Shown one piece after another: positions 15,370-23,916 of a stretch of 64,000 nucleotides of DNA (the first letter of the stretch is position 1; the number at the start of each line of letters is the position of its first letter). The DNA is taken from assembly GCA_965243255.1 (NCBI GenBank), contig CBDEUH010000004.1, positions 1,240,001 through 1,304,000 of the forward strand, given 5' to 3'. The notes beneath the pieces were generated by a model. It had not been told where the DNA came from. It saw only the letters and a list, made by a program, of their open reading frames with translations, and ran no database searches. A program made the position numbers and the translations under genes. This DNA comes from Bin87 sp965243255 (GTDB lineage: Bacteria; Chloroflexota; Dehalococcoidia; Lucifugimonadales; UBA3495).

Positions 15370-16706
15370 GTAGGGCCTGCGGTGGCGGCGGATGGGGGCA
15401 GGGCCAACGGGTGATTGACGCGGACTTTGACCAGAAACGCCGCGCCCAGGATGAAGAGCAGCGCGCTGGCCCCGAGCAGGGCAGTGTAACCGTAGCCGGG
15501 GCCGAACCAGACGGCCACCAGGTCGGGCAGGAAGCCGATGGCCTTGGCGCCGGCGGCGCCGATGACGGTGCCCAGGTTGACGATGCCCATGTGCTGAGCT
15601 TCACGGCCGGGAGTGCCCAGGTCGTTGGCCATGGCCCAGTGGGTGGTAAGGATGACGCCGACGGCGCCGCCGATGACGCTGGCGACGATGATGGCCATCA
15701 GGTAGCTGCTGACCCACATCATGGCGATGGTGCTGGCCAGAGCGAAGGCAACGCCAAACATCAGGATGGGCTTGCGTCCCACCCGGTCGGAGAGCCAGCC
15801 GGCCGGGTAGGTGGTGAGCACCAGCGTGCCGCCGATGCCGATGATGGCCACGCCCAGGGCCTGGGCGGGATTGTCAACCTGTACCTTGTCGCGCAGAAAG
15901 AAGAGGCCGTAGGTGGTGAAGATGACCACGGCGGCCATGATGGCGCCGCGGGAGGCGACGAACCACCCCAGGCCGGGGTGGAGGCTGGCCATGTTGGTGG
16001 ATTCTGGAAAGGTCATAGCGGCGCGCTGGAAGGCGGTGGAGGCCGGGCCGCCGGCGTTTCGCATCCGGCTGAAAATCGTCAGGGAGCTGATGGCCGAAGT
16101 GAAGACCAGCATGGCGGCGATCATCAGCAGGGTGAGCCACAGCCAGTGAGCGCCATCAGGACGGGAGTAGTGGGAGAGCATCAGGGCGGCCAGGCAGAGC
16201 AGGCTGGCGCCGCCGAGAGCCTCCAGCAGGGTTTTCACGGACGCGGCGACGCCCATGCGGTTGGTGGGGACCAATTCGCGAATGCTGGCCAGATAGGGAG
16301 AATAGCCGATTCCGCAATTGATCTGGATGAACATCCAGATGACCAGGACGCTGACGTAGTTCAGAGGTGTAACCAGGCCGGCCAGGCCCACCGGGATGCA
16401 GAGGCAGGTCCAAAGCATATAGGGCAGGCGGCGGCCCAGACGGGAGCGAGTGCGGTCGCTGGCCCAACCCACCGGGACTTGCACCAGGGCAGTAGCCAGC
16501 AGACCGGCCAGACCGACGATGCCCAGGAGGGTGTTCTTGGCGGCGTCGGGGACAACATCCAGCACCAGGATGGGAAGCACGACGGTGTCCATGGCCAGGA
16601 TGAACCCGGTGATGCCGAAGCTGTACGCGTTGAGCAGCGCCAGAGAACGCTTGCCCCAGTGTTGGGGAGCAAGGGCGGTGTCCGCGTGGGTGTTCACGGC
16701 GTCCAT
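15363..16706 (-). CDS. Major facilitator superfamily transporter, 447 aa (GPH/SLC45-like)
   Basis: Twelve hydrophobic segments. The N-terminal half contains VPVGWASDRTRSRLGRRLPY and the C-terminal half AGWLSDRVGRKPILMFG, both versions of the MFS loop motif. The DRTRSRLGRR form resembles the GPH/sucrose-carrier-like branch. The cargo is not known. Its stop overlaps the start of the large surface protein gene, so the two share a minus-strand transcript and may work together at the envelope. Confidence 0.87.
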   Translation of the reverse strand: MDAVNTHADTALAPQHWGKRSLALLNAYSFGITGFILAMDTVVLPILVLDVVPDAAKNTLLGIVGLAGLLATALVQVPVGWASDRTRSRLGRRLPYMLWTCLCIPVGLAGLVTPLNYVSVLVIWMFIQINCGIGYSPYLASIRELVPTNRMGVAASVKTLLEALGGASLLCLAALMLSHYSRPDGAHWLWLTLLMIAAMLVFTSAISSLTIFSRMRNAGGPASTAFQRAAMTFPESTNMASLHPGLGWFVASRGAIMAAVVIFTTYGLFFLRDKVQVDNPAQALGVAIIGIGGTLVLTTYPAGWLSDRVGRKPILMFGVAFALASTIAMMWVSSYLMAIIVASVIGGAVGVILTTHWAMANDLGTPGREAQHMGIVNLGTVIGAAGAKAIGFLPDLVAVWFGPGYGYTALLGASALLFILGAAFLVKVRVNHPLALPPSAATAGPTC

Positions 16707-16830
16707 GATGGTGCGATGCTGCGAAGAAGCGATTGGGTCGCGGTCGTGGCAACGGATGGTAGGAAAGTATATGCTAGAATGCGGGCGGCGGCTACGGATG
16801 AAGGTGGGGCGGATTTTTCATAGGGTCAGC

Positions 16831-17844
16831 ATGGAAATGCGAATATGCTCGCTGCTGCCCAGCGGCACTGAAATACTGTTCGCCCTGGGGCTGGGCGAGC
16901 GGATAATCGGGGTTACCGACCTGTGCGACTACCCGCCGGAGGCGACGCAGAAGCGAGTGGTGTGTCGCAGCCGGATTGACCCGTCGGTGATGTCCAGCGA
17001 GGAGGTTGAGGCGGAGATGCGCCGGATACTATCGTCGGGCGAGAGTCCCTACGACCTGGACGTGGAGTGGCTGCTGGAGGCGTCGCCGGACGTGGTGCTG
17101 ACGCAGGACCTGTGCTTCTTCTGCGAGGTGGACGCCGGCACGGTGAACCGGGCGGTGGCGCCGATACCGATACCGCCCAAGGTGCTGAACCTGAACCCGA
17201 GGACGCTGGACGAGATTCTGCACAGCTTTATGGAAGTGGGCGCGTCGTGCGGCGCGGCGGACTGCGCGGCGGAGTTGACGTCCGCGCTGCGGCGACGGAT
17301 TGACCTGGTGGACGCAAGGGTGAGCAGGACGGAGAAACGGCCGGCAGTGTTTTCACTGGAGGGAGTGAACCCGCTGGTCATCGGCGGGCACTGGGTTACC
17401 GACCTGGTGCAGAGGGCCGGCGGGATTTTGCCGGAACGGTTCGCGCCGGGGTGCGACGCGGAACGCATCGAGTGGGACGAAGTGGTGGCCGCCGCGCCGG
17501 AGAAACTGTACATAGACCTGTGTTCGTCGGATCTGGCGCGGAGCCGGCGGGAGGTCCCGTGGCTGGCGGCGCAGCCGGGGTGGGACGAGCTGCCGGCCGT
17601 GCGTTCCGGCGAGGTGTACCTGATCGACCACAGCACGTTGAGTCGGCCGGGGCCGCGGGTGGTGGACGGTTTGGAGCTGCTGGCGGAGTTGACGCATCCG
17701 GCGCTCTTTTCGGGGTGCATACCGCGGAATACGGCGTTGAAACTGGACGTTGAGACGGCGCGGAGGCTGCCGGCCGAGGGGATTGGCGAAGCGTTTTTGC
17801 CGTGGCCGGCACCAACTGGCAATAGTGATATTGGCGGGTTATAA
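16831..17844 (+). CDS. BtuF-like periplasmic-binding-fold protein without a signal peptide
   Basis: 337 residues. The start MRICSLLPSGTEILFALGLG and the following VTDLCDYPPEA are typical of the cobalamin/iron-siderophore binding family (BtuF, TroA superfamily). Usual members are exported, but here the fold begins at residue 2 with no signal peptide or lipobox, a known variant often annotated as cobalamin-binding. DVVLTQDLCFFCEVD contains the conserved QD..C segment of that subfamily. No ABC permease or ATPase is adjacent. The ATG at 16831 is chosen because the family start lies there; longer in-frame extension upstream overlaps the MFS promoter region. Confidence 0.8.
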   Translation: MEMRICSLLPSGTEILFALGLGERIIGVTDLCDYPPEATQKRVVCRSRIDPSVMSSEEVEAEMRRILSSGESPYDLDVEWLLEASPDVVLTQDLCFFCEVDAGTVNRAVAPIPIPPKVLNLNPRTLDEILHSFMEVGASCGAADCAAELTSALRRRIDLVDARVSRTEKRPAVFSLEGVNPLVIGGHWVTDLVQRAGGILPERFAPGCDAERIEWDEVVAAAPEKLYIDLCSSDLARSRREVPWLAAQPGWDELPAVRSGEVYLIDHSTLSRPGPRVVDGLELLAELTHPALFSGCIPRNTALKLDVETARRLPAEGIGEAFLPWPAPTGNSDIGGL

Positions 17845-17845
17845 T
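17817..17845 (+). promoter_or_regulatory. Probable promoter for the flavin reductase gene
   Basis: TATAAT at 17840-17845 is a perfect -10; TGGCAA at 17817-17822 lies 17 nt upstream. The element overlaps the end of the BtuF-like gene and is about 30 nt before the GTG at 17875. Confidence 0.5.
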
Positions 17846-17874
17846 CATCGCCAAATTATCGGGGGTAATCGGCA

Positions 17875-18363
17875 GTGGTTAGTCAAGATGACTTTCGCCA
17901 GGCAATGTCCAAGTTCGCAACCGGGGTTACAGTGATAACGACGCTGGACCCGGAGGGGAGTCCGCACGCGATGACGGCCAACGCGTTCACGTCGGTGTGC
18001 CTGGACCCGCCGATGTTGCTGGTGTGCATTGCCCACAACACGATAACCTACGGGTACGTGGAGCAACAGCAGCGGATTGGGGTGAACGTGCTGCGTGAAG
18101 AGCAGGAGGAGTTGGGGCGGTACTTCGCCCGCCGTCCGGAGCACCGGGAGGGCAACCCGGAATACTCGTACACCATGGGGGATCATAACGTGCCACAGCT
18201 GGACGGATCCATGGTGTTTTTCAACTGCGACATCGTCGGAGCGCACGTCTATGGCGACCACACCATCTACGTGGGGGAAGTCAAGGAAATGAGCCGGGGC
18301 CAGGACGACGCCTCTCCGCTGATGTTCTACGACAGCCACTGGTACCATCCGGGGCACGAATAG
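17875..18363 (+). CDS. Flavin reductase-like FMN-binding protein, 162 aa
   Basis: The start FRQAMSKFATGVTVITT, then AMTANAFTSVCLDPPMLLVC, is the signature of the HpaC/flavin-reductase family, which makes FMNH2 or FADH2 for two-component monooxygenases. Full length for the family. A GTG start at 17875 follows a TATAAT-type promoter. Several LLM-type monooxygenases in this window could use its reduced flavin, though none is directly adjacent. Confidence 0.9.
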   Translation: MVSQDDFRQAMSKFATGVTVITTLDPEGSPHAMTANAFTSVCLDPPMLLVCIAHNTITYGYVEQQQRIGVNVLREEQEELGRYFARRPEHREGNPEYSYTMGDHNVPQLDGSMVFFNCDIVGAHVYGDHTIYVGEVKEMSRGQDDASPLMFYDSHWYHPGHE

Positions 18364-18378
18364 TGTGGGCCGCTCTGG

Positions 18379-18418
18379 TAGAATAGAAACCCTGTGAACT
18401 TGGACAATCGGTCGACCG
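18379..18418 (+). promoter_or_regulatory. Possible -10 element and palindrome before thrC
   Basis: TAGAAT at 18379-18384 could be a -10 with a poor -35. The perfect 10-bp palindrome CGGTCGACCG at 18409-18418 would lie in the leader and might bind a regulator. Both are weak calls. Confidence 0.3.
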
Positions 18419-18461
18419 CTGTGTGCCAGCGACGCGACCGTAAGCACGGAGGTATCATCCG

Positions 18462-19754
18462 GTGGCTTTTATCAAAGGATTGAAATGCCGGGAGTGCGGC
18501 CGGGAGTATCCGGGCGACGCCCTGAACGTTTGCGATTTCTGCTTTGGCCCGCTGGAGGTCATTTACGACTACGTGACCATCTCGGAGGTGATCAGCCACC
18601 AGCGCATCGCCGAGGGGCCGCTGAGCATCTGGCGCTACCAGGACCTGCTGCCGGCGGAGGCCGACGACCCGGTGGACATTATGGCCGGGTACACGCCGCT
18701 GATGAAGGCCAGAAACCTGGGCAAGCGGCTGGGCTTGAACAACCTGTACATCAAGAACGACAGCGTGAACCCGTCGTTTTCGTTCAAGGACCGGGTGGTA
18801 TCGGTAGCGGCGACGAAGGCAGTGGAGTTCGGCTATGAAACGCTGGCCTGCGCCAGCACCGGCAACCTGGCCTGCAGCGTGGCGGCCCACGCGGCCCGGG
18901 CCGGCGTTGACGCCGTGGTGTTCATTCCCGCCGACCTGGAGCGGGGGAAGGTCATCGGCGCAGCGGTGTACAACCCCACGCTGGTGGCGGTTGAAGGCAC
19001 TTACGACGAGGTGAACCGCCTGTGCAGCGAGGTGAGCGACAACTACCACTGGGCCTTCGTCAACATCAACATGCGCCCGTACTACGCTGAGGGCAGCAAG
19101 ACGCTGGGCTATGAAGTGGCCGAGCAGCTGGGCTGGCGGGTGCCGGACCACGTGGTGGTGCCGTCGGCGTCGGGGGCGATGTTCACCAAGATCTGGAAGG
19201 GGTTCAATGAGCTGGCGTGCCTGGGGCTACTGGACGGTGTTGATCCGCTACCCTTTGGGGCCGACCAGAACACGGTGCATCATCCGGCGGTGACGACGCG
19301 GATGCACATGGCGCAGGCGGCGGGGTGCAGTCCCATCGTATCGGCGTGGGAGAATCACCGGAACCAGATCCGGCCGGTGCGTCCCGACAGCATCGCCAAG
19401 TCGCTGGCCATCGGCAACCCGGCGGACGGCATCTACGCGCTGCGGGTCATCCGAGAGTCGGAGGGCAGCGGGTACGCCGTGCCGGAGAACCAGGTGGTGG
19501 AAGGCATCAAGCTGCTAGCGGAAACGGAAGGAGTGTTCACGGAGACGGCCGGCGGAGTAACGGTGTCCACGCTGAAGTACCTGGCGGAGACCGGGGCCAT
19601 CGGGCCGGACGAGCTGACGGTGGCGTACATCACCGGAAACGGCTTGAAGACGCAGGAAGCCGTGGAAGAGGTGGTGAATCCGCTGCTGGTGAAGCCGATG
19701 ATGGGCTCCTTTGAGGCTGCGCTGGAAAGCCGCATGGCGTCGGCCGGAGTGTAA
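18462..19754 (+). CDS. thrC: Threonine synthase (PLP-dependent), with N-terminal zinc ribbon
   Basis: 430 residues. A zinc-ribbon-like segment has Cys9, Cys12, Cys24 and Cys27. The PLP lysine is Lys109 in SFSFKDR, and the phosphate-binding loop ASTGNLACSVAAHA is clear. The enzyme converts O-phosphohomoserine to threonine. The GTG start at 18462 follows ACGGAGG. It is followed within 6 bp by a NIL-domain gene and then a MoaD-like sulfur carrier gene, which raises the possibility of a sulfur-accepting role as in CysO/CysM systems; sequence alone cannot separate the two. Confidence 0.88.
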   Translation: MAFIKGLKCRECGREYPGDALNVCDFCFGPLEVIYDYVTISEVISHQRIAEGPLSIWRYQDLLPAEADDPVDIMAGYTPLMKARNLGKRLGLNNLYIKNDSVNPSFSFKDRVVSVAATKAVEFGYETLACASTGNLACSVAAHAARAGVDAVVFIPADLERGKVIGAAVYNPTLVAVEGTYDEVNRLCSEVSDNYHWAFVNINMRPYYAEGSKTLGYEVAEQLGWRVPDHVVVPSASGAMFTKIWKGFNELACLGLLDGVDPLPFGADQNTVHHPAVTTRMHMAQAAGCSPIVSAWENHRNQIRPVRPDSIAKSLAIGNPADGIYALRVIRESEGSGYAVPENQVVEGIKLLAETEGVFTETAGGVTVSTLKYLAETGAIGPDELTVAYITGNGLKTQEAVEEVVNPLLVKPMMGSFEAALESRMASAGV

Positions 19755-19759
19755 GGGCG

Positions 19760-20002
19760 ATGGCCAGACAGCGGGTGCGGTTCACCTTTTCGGCGGATCT
19801 AGTGCGCGAGCCGATAATCTACCGGCTGGGGCACGACTTTGACGTGGTGACCAACATCCGGCGGGCGGACGTGCGCGCCGACATGGGCTGGGTGATCCTG
19901 GAGCTGGACGGGTCGGACGACGAAATCCAGCGGGGGCTGGCGTGGGTTGCCGACAGCGGCGTGCGCGTTGACCCCATCGCCGGCGACGTAATTGAAGGCT
20001 AA
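19760..20002 (+). CDS. NIL-domain protein, 80 aa
   Basis: A lone NIL domain: RVRFTFSADLVREPIIYRLG and DMGWVILELDGSDDEI are the typical beta-alpha-beta strands. NIL domains occur as ligand-sensing ends of methionine transporters and in homocysteine/sulfur-related proteins. It sits 6 bp after thrC and about 60 bp before the MoaD-like gene, so it belongs to that operon. Confidence 0.85.
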   Translation: MARQRVRFTFSADLVREPIIYRLGHDFDVVTNIRRADVRADMGWVILELDGSDDEIQRGLAWVADSGVRVDPIAGDVIEG

Positions 20003-20061
20003 ATGACCCCGGCGACTGCTGACGCCCCGGGGCTTGCAGAACAAGAGGAGGAATATCCCCC

Positions 20062-20337
20062 ATGGGCGTTATGGTACGCATACCCACACCGTTGCGACGG
20101 ATGACCGGCGGCGCCGACAAGGTTGAGATCGACGTTGACGACCTGTCGCAGATGATTGACCGGCTGGAGTCGGACTATCCCGGCTTCAAGGAGCGGCTGC
20201 TGGACGAAGAGGGCGAGCTGCGCTACTTCGTGAACATCTACGTGAACGGCGAGGACATTCGCTTTGACCAAGGGCTGAAGACGGCGATCAAGTCTGGGGA
20301 CGAGGTGAGCATCGTGCCGGCGGTGGCTGGGGGCTGA
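20062..20337 (+). CDS. MoaD/ThiS-like ubiquitin-fold sulfur carrier, 91 aa
   Basis: A beta-grasp protein ending in Val-Ala-Gly-Gly, the C-terminal GG that is adenylated and thiocarboxylated in sulfur carriers. FVNIYVNGEDIRF and GDEVSIVPAVAGG match the family. Its partner activating enzyme (MoeB/ThiF-like) is not in the window. Placement after thrC and a NIL protein suggests sulfur delivery to an amino-acid intermediate instead of molybdopterin or thiazole synthesis. The ATG follows AGGAGGAAT. Confidence 0.88.
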   Translation: MGVMVRIPTPLRRMTGGADKVEIDVDDLSQMIDRLESDYPGFKERLLDEEGELRYFVNIYVNGEDIRFDQGLKTAIKSGDEVSIVPAVAGG

Positions 20338-20398
20338 GGGCAAGATGCTCGGCCCGTCGCATAATGGCTCGACGCATCGATAGACGAGGACGTTCGCC

Positions 20399-20686
20399 AT
20401 GGCTACTGAAAGCAGAATCAGCTTTCTTGAAGGAGCGTTGACCCAAACCAGCGAAAGGCTACGGGACCATACTGAGCGGTTTACGGCAATGGCTCAGGAC
20501 ATCCAATCGTTGCGCGTGGAAATGAATGCGCACACGGAGTCCTTACGAGCGGAGATTGCCGCGCTGCGGGCAGAGAACCGAGCGGATAACGCGGCAACAC
20601 GACGGGAATCCCGGTGGATTGGGGGCATTATCGTTACGGCGATTGTGGTGGCGGTTATCGCCAACGTGGTGGCGCAGGGATTTTGA
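20399..20686 (+). CDS. Small coiled-coil protein with C-terminal membrane helix, 95 aa
   Basis: Residues about 10-65 have heptad-like spacing (LRVEMNAHTESLRAEIAALR) typical of a coiled coil, followed by a single membrane helix (GGIIVTAIVVAVIANVVA) at the C-terminus. This is a tail-anchored layout. I do not recognise a family. A strong terminator lies 30 bp after the stop. Confidence 0.65.
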   Translation: MATESRISFLEGALTQTSERLRDHTERFTAMAQDIQSLRVEMNAHTESLRAEIAALRAENRADNAATRRESRWIGGIIVTAIVVAVIANVVAQGF

Positions 20687-20716
20687 GCGCCCCCGACGGA
20701 TTCGGCAAGCTGATGA

Positions 20717-20752
20717 AGCGCCCGGTGGTTGGACTGCCGGGCGCTTTCTATT
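20717..20752 (+). terminator. Rho-independent terminator
   Basis: AGCGCCCGG at 20717-20725 pairs perfectly with CCGGGCGCT at 20737-20745, followed by TTCTATTT. It ends the thrC-to-coiled-coil transcript and faces the convergent methyltransferase-like gene. Confidence 0.85.
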
Positions 20753-20759
20753 TGTAAGA

Positions 20760-21638
20760 TCACCTACGGAACAAATCCCTGTAGTTGGAATCTGACCAAA
20801 TGGGCCGCCATCGTGCGAGGGGATCTACCCTCATATTGCTCCTGCACCAGCGGATAGGGATTCGGATCGTCTTGTCGTGTTGTTCGGCACTAGCCAAAAA
20901 TGACTTTGAAATTTCGATGCCGCGATTATTGGTGCCCGACGCACTGGTCAGGTAGTTGCGTGCAGGTTGAGTTTCCGTAAGTTCCTGTAAGACTTCCACC
21001 GGGATGCAAAACAAGCTATCCCGCTCCTTGCCCCACCAGATTCGCACCAAAAGCAGGTCCGACGTGAACTCGAACCGATTGATGTCGTTCTTTGCTGATA
21101 CAGTGTCGGCAGTCCACTTGGCCTTAACGCTGCCGTTTTCAGTGGCGGCTTTCACTTCCAACGGCTTCCCAAAAACCTCCACGTCTTTGCGGGTCCAGTG
21201 GAGAAAATCATGGCGGGCGATGGTGGACTCGCGGCCGGCGACTTTGGGACGGCGGTAGGTGTCCTTGCAGAGCACCAGGATGTACTCGTGCACGTCGCGC
21301 AGGGTGGGATTGGCAGCGGACTGCCAGCTACCCCAGGCGGTGGAGGACGCGGCGCTGGCGGCCTTATTCCAGATGATTTCGCCGCGCATCAGGAAGCCGA
21401 TGCGGAGCAGGTCTTCGATGATGTAGCGGTGCAGCGGGAGATAGGGCCGGCGGCCCAGATTGGCGATGTTGAAGCAGACGCGGCCGCCGGGAACCAGGAC
21501 GCGGTGGACTTCACGCATCACCCGGCGCAGGAAGGCCCGGTACTGGGGCAGGGTGAGGTCGTCGTCGTATTCCTTCCCCACGTTGTAGGGAGGCGACGTA
21601 ACCATCAGGTGGACGCTGCAATCGGGCAGCTGGCGCAT
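20760..21638 (-). pseudogene. Damaged restriction-modification gene: beta-class amino-methyltransferase front joined to a nuclease-like tail
   Basis: From the first ATG (21638) 292 residues follow. The front has the catalytic motif TSPPYNVGKEYD and the following region of N4/N6 amino-methyltransferases. The same frame stays open upstream of 21638 and encodes GRRGHDSSRFYAGRLY and VVPYVENPLPPGV, which belong to the family, but has no start codon; it runs into the G16 tract at 21827-21842. The second half lacks the SAM-binding FxGxG motif expected there. Instead it reads RKDVEVFGKPLEVKAA, a D..ExK pattern as in restriction nucleases. An in-frame deletion fusing M and R genes would explain this. 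Activity as a methyltransferase is unlikely. Confidence 0.65.
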
Positions 21639-21826
21639 CCGACGGGCGGACGAGCGGGGGATGATGGTGTTGGCGACGCCGGGCGGGAGCGGGTTCTCTA
21701 CATAGGGAACGACCCGCTCGGACGGTTGATCGTCGTAGAGACGGCCGGCGTAGAACCGCGACGAGTCATGCCCACGGCGGCCTGGGGAACCGAAGGCGCT
21801 GGTGTGGGTTTTCGACGCTGAATCGC

Positions 21827-21842
21827 GGGGGGGGGGGGGGGG
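21827..21842. repeat. Run of 16 G (16 C on the coding strand)
   Basis: An uninterrupted homopolymer in the 5' part of the methyltransferase-like gene. With 16 bases the upstream ATG at 21871 is out of frame with the methyltransferase; with 14 or 17 it would be in frame. This is either a phase-variation tract or an assembly error. Confidence 0.85.
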
Positions 21843-22034
21843 TGAAATTCTGAGGCCAAAACGCGCGGCATTATCGCGCCGGCCTGGTCCGATGGCAACC
21901 CGCCGAGGCCGGCGCGGGTGCGACGGGCCATCGGGGGGCGATTTATGGTATCGTGTAGTGCGTTCCGGGCGGCATCGAAATGCGTTGCGCTGGCGGCGGC
22001 TTTACTTTCGTGATTGTTTTGAGGTGAATCCCCA

Positions 22035-22829
22035 ATGGTTTCATATACTGAGCGGATGGTTTCCGTCCGCAACGGTATGTTCAGCGTGCAGATGGCCGAG
22101 GGCGGCTCGGGAGAACCGCTGATTTATCTGCACGGAGCTGGCGGTTACGTCGGCTGGCCGGACTACCTGGACCGGCTGGCACAGGACTACCACGTTTATG
22201 CACCGGCGCACCCGGGCGTTGGCAAGTCCACTGGCCTGAACAACCTGGACGACCTTTGGGACCTGGTGCAGTTCTTCGAGGAGTTTCTCGATGCGCTGGG
22301 CATCGGGCAGTGCCACCTCATCGGCCATTCCTACGGGGGGTTCTGCGCGGCCGAGTTGGCTGCTCACCGGCCCGACCGGATTGCGCGGCTGGTGCTGGTG
22401 AACTCGCTGGGCCTGTGGTTGGAAAAGCAGCCCGTAGCCGACTTCTTCATCCTGACTCCCGACGAACGACGGGAGATGATGTGGCACGATTCGGACAGCG
22501 ATCTGGCCCACGCCTACGTCGCCCAGCCAACGGAACCTGAGGAGCGGCTGGAATACACCCTGGACCGCATTCAGACCCTGCAATCCGTGGCGAAGTTCAC
22601 CTGGCCCATACCCGAGCGAGGCCTGACCAAGCGTGCCCACCGGATCACCATGCCGACGCTGGTGGTTTGGGGCGATTCGGACCAGGTGATTCCGCCGGAG
22701 TACGGGGAAGCCTTTCGAGAGTTGCTGCCCAACGCCACGCTGACGGTGATACCGGAGTGCGGCCACATTCCGCAGCTGGAACGTCCGGACGCTTTCTTCG
22801 ATAGCGTGCTGGGCTTTCTTCATGACTAG
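22035..22829 (+). CDS. Alpha/beta-hydrolase, 264 aa
   Basis: Canonical fold: oxyanion region LIYLHGAGG, nucleophile Ser99 in GHSYGG, acid Asp in VVWGDSDQVIPP, and His in ECGHIPQLERP. It resembles C-C hydrolases and haloperoxidase-like esterases; the substrate is unknown. The ATG at 22035 has GAGGTGA 7 nt upstream. It is followed 20 bp later by ferritin, but no functional link is obvious. Confidence 0.9.
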   Translation: MVSYTERMVSVRNGMFSVQMAEGGSGEPLIYLHGAGGYVGWPDYLDRLAQDYHVYAPAHPGVGKSTGLNNLDDLWDLVQFFEEFLDALGIGQCHLIGHSYGGFCAAELAAHRPDRIARLVLVNSLGLWLEKQPVADFFILTPDERREMMWHDSDSDLAHAYVAQPTEPEERLEYTLDRIQTLQSVAKFTWPIPERGLTKRAHRITMPTLVVWGDSDQVIPPEYGEAFRELLPNATLTVIPECGHIPQLERPDAFFDSVLGFLHD

Positions 22830-22849
22830 AGCGATAGGAGAGTCCGCCA

Positions 22850-23383
22850 ATGACCACCGTGAACACCAACCTGCTGGACGCCTTCAACCGGCACATCAAC
22901 GCTGAGTTCTATTCGTCCTACCTGTACCTGTCGATGTCCACCTACTGCGACTCGATTGACCTGCCGGGGTTCGCCCACTGGATGCGGGTGCAGAGCGAGG
23001 AAGAGTACACCCACGCGATGAAGTTCATCGACTACCTGGAAGACCGGGACAGCCGAGTTAGCCTGCTGCCAATCGAGCAGCCGCCCATCGAGTTCGACTC
23101 GGTGGAGGACGTGATGCGGCAGACGCTGGCTCACGAGCAGCACGTTACCGGCCTGATCAACGAGCTGTACGGCGCCGCCGCGAGCGCGGGGGACTACGCC
23201 ACGCAGATTATGCTGCAGTGGTTCGTAACCGAGCAGATTGAAGAGGAAAAGACGGCGCGGGACGTCATCGCCGCCCTGGACATGGTGAAGGGCCGCAGCG
23301 ACGCGCTGCTGCTGCTGGATCGGGAAATGGGCGCGCGGCCGGCTGCTTCTCCCATTGCCACCGATACCTCGACCGCCGCCTGA
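22850..23383 (+). CDS. ftnA: Ferritin, 177 aa
   Basis: Four-helix non-haem ferritin: FNRHINAEFYSSYLYLSMST, then EEEYTHAMKFIDYL, and EQIEEEKTARDV carry the Glu and His of the ferroxidase centre. It stores iron as ferric mineral in the cytoplasm. Length is normal, with a short Ala/Ser/Thr tail. It precedes the DinB-like gene by 10 bp and lies near the suf operon, consistent with iron handling. Confidence 0.92.
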   Translation: MTTVNTNLLDAFNRHINAEFYSSYLYLSMSTYCDSIDLPGFAHWMRVQSEEEYTHAMKFIDYLEDRDSRVSLLPIEQPPIEFDSVEDVMRQTLAHEQHVTGLINELYGAAASAGDYATQIMLQWFVTEQIEEEKTARDVIAALDMVKGRSDALLLLDREMGARPAASPIATDTSTAA

Positions 23384-23393
23384 GGAGACTGCC

Positions 23394-23894
23394 GTGACCC
23401 TCAATGAATTCATCACCGACGCGCTGGACAAGGAAAACGGCTTTCTGCTTGAGGCGCTGGACGGCCTGACGCCCGAGGAAACGGCCTGGCAGCCGGCGCC
23501 CGACGCCAACTCCATCGGCTGGATACTGTGGCACATGGTGCGGGTGGAGGATATGTGGATTCAGTTCTTCGCCCAGTTCAAGCCGGAGCTTTGGGAAAGC
23601 GAGGGCTGGCATGAAAAGTTCGGGCTGCCCACCCGGGACAACGGCTTTGGACACACCGCCGAGCAGGTCAACAACTTCCCCTCGCTGGATTTGGGCGAGT
23701 TTCTGCGCTACCGGGCCGCGGTGCGCGAGGCCACGCTGGCCTATCTGAGCACGCTGACGCCGGAGGAAATGGAAACCGTGCCGCGGGAGCGTCGTCCGGA
23801 GATGTCGCTGGGGGCGATATTCCGGCAGATAATCGGCGAGATGTACCAGCACGTGGGGCACATCGCCTACTTGCGGGGGCTGCAGGGGAAGTAG
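23394..23894 (+). CDS. DinB-family four-helix metal-binding protein, 166 aa
   Basis: The phrase SIGWILWHMVRVEDMW provides the first metal-ligand His, and MYQHVGHIAYLRGLQGK the last pair, as in DinB/DUF664 proteins. These are often thiol-dependent transferases or of unknown role. The GTG start at 23394 has GAGGAG 6 nt upstream. It converges on the suf operon with only 22 bp between stops. Confidence 0.85.
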   Translation: MTLNEFITDALDKENGFLLEALDGLTPEETAWQPAPDANSIGWILWHMVRVEDMWIQFFAQFKPELWESEGWHEKFGLPTRDNGFGHTAEQVNNFPSLDLGEFLRYRAAVREATLAYLSTLTPEEMETVPRERRPEMSLGAIFRQIIGEMYQHVGHIAYLRGLQGK

Positions 23895-23916
23895 GGCGCT
23901 CTGCTGTGCGCCGGGG

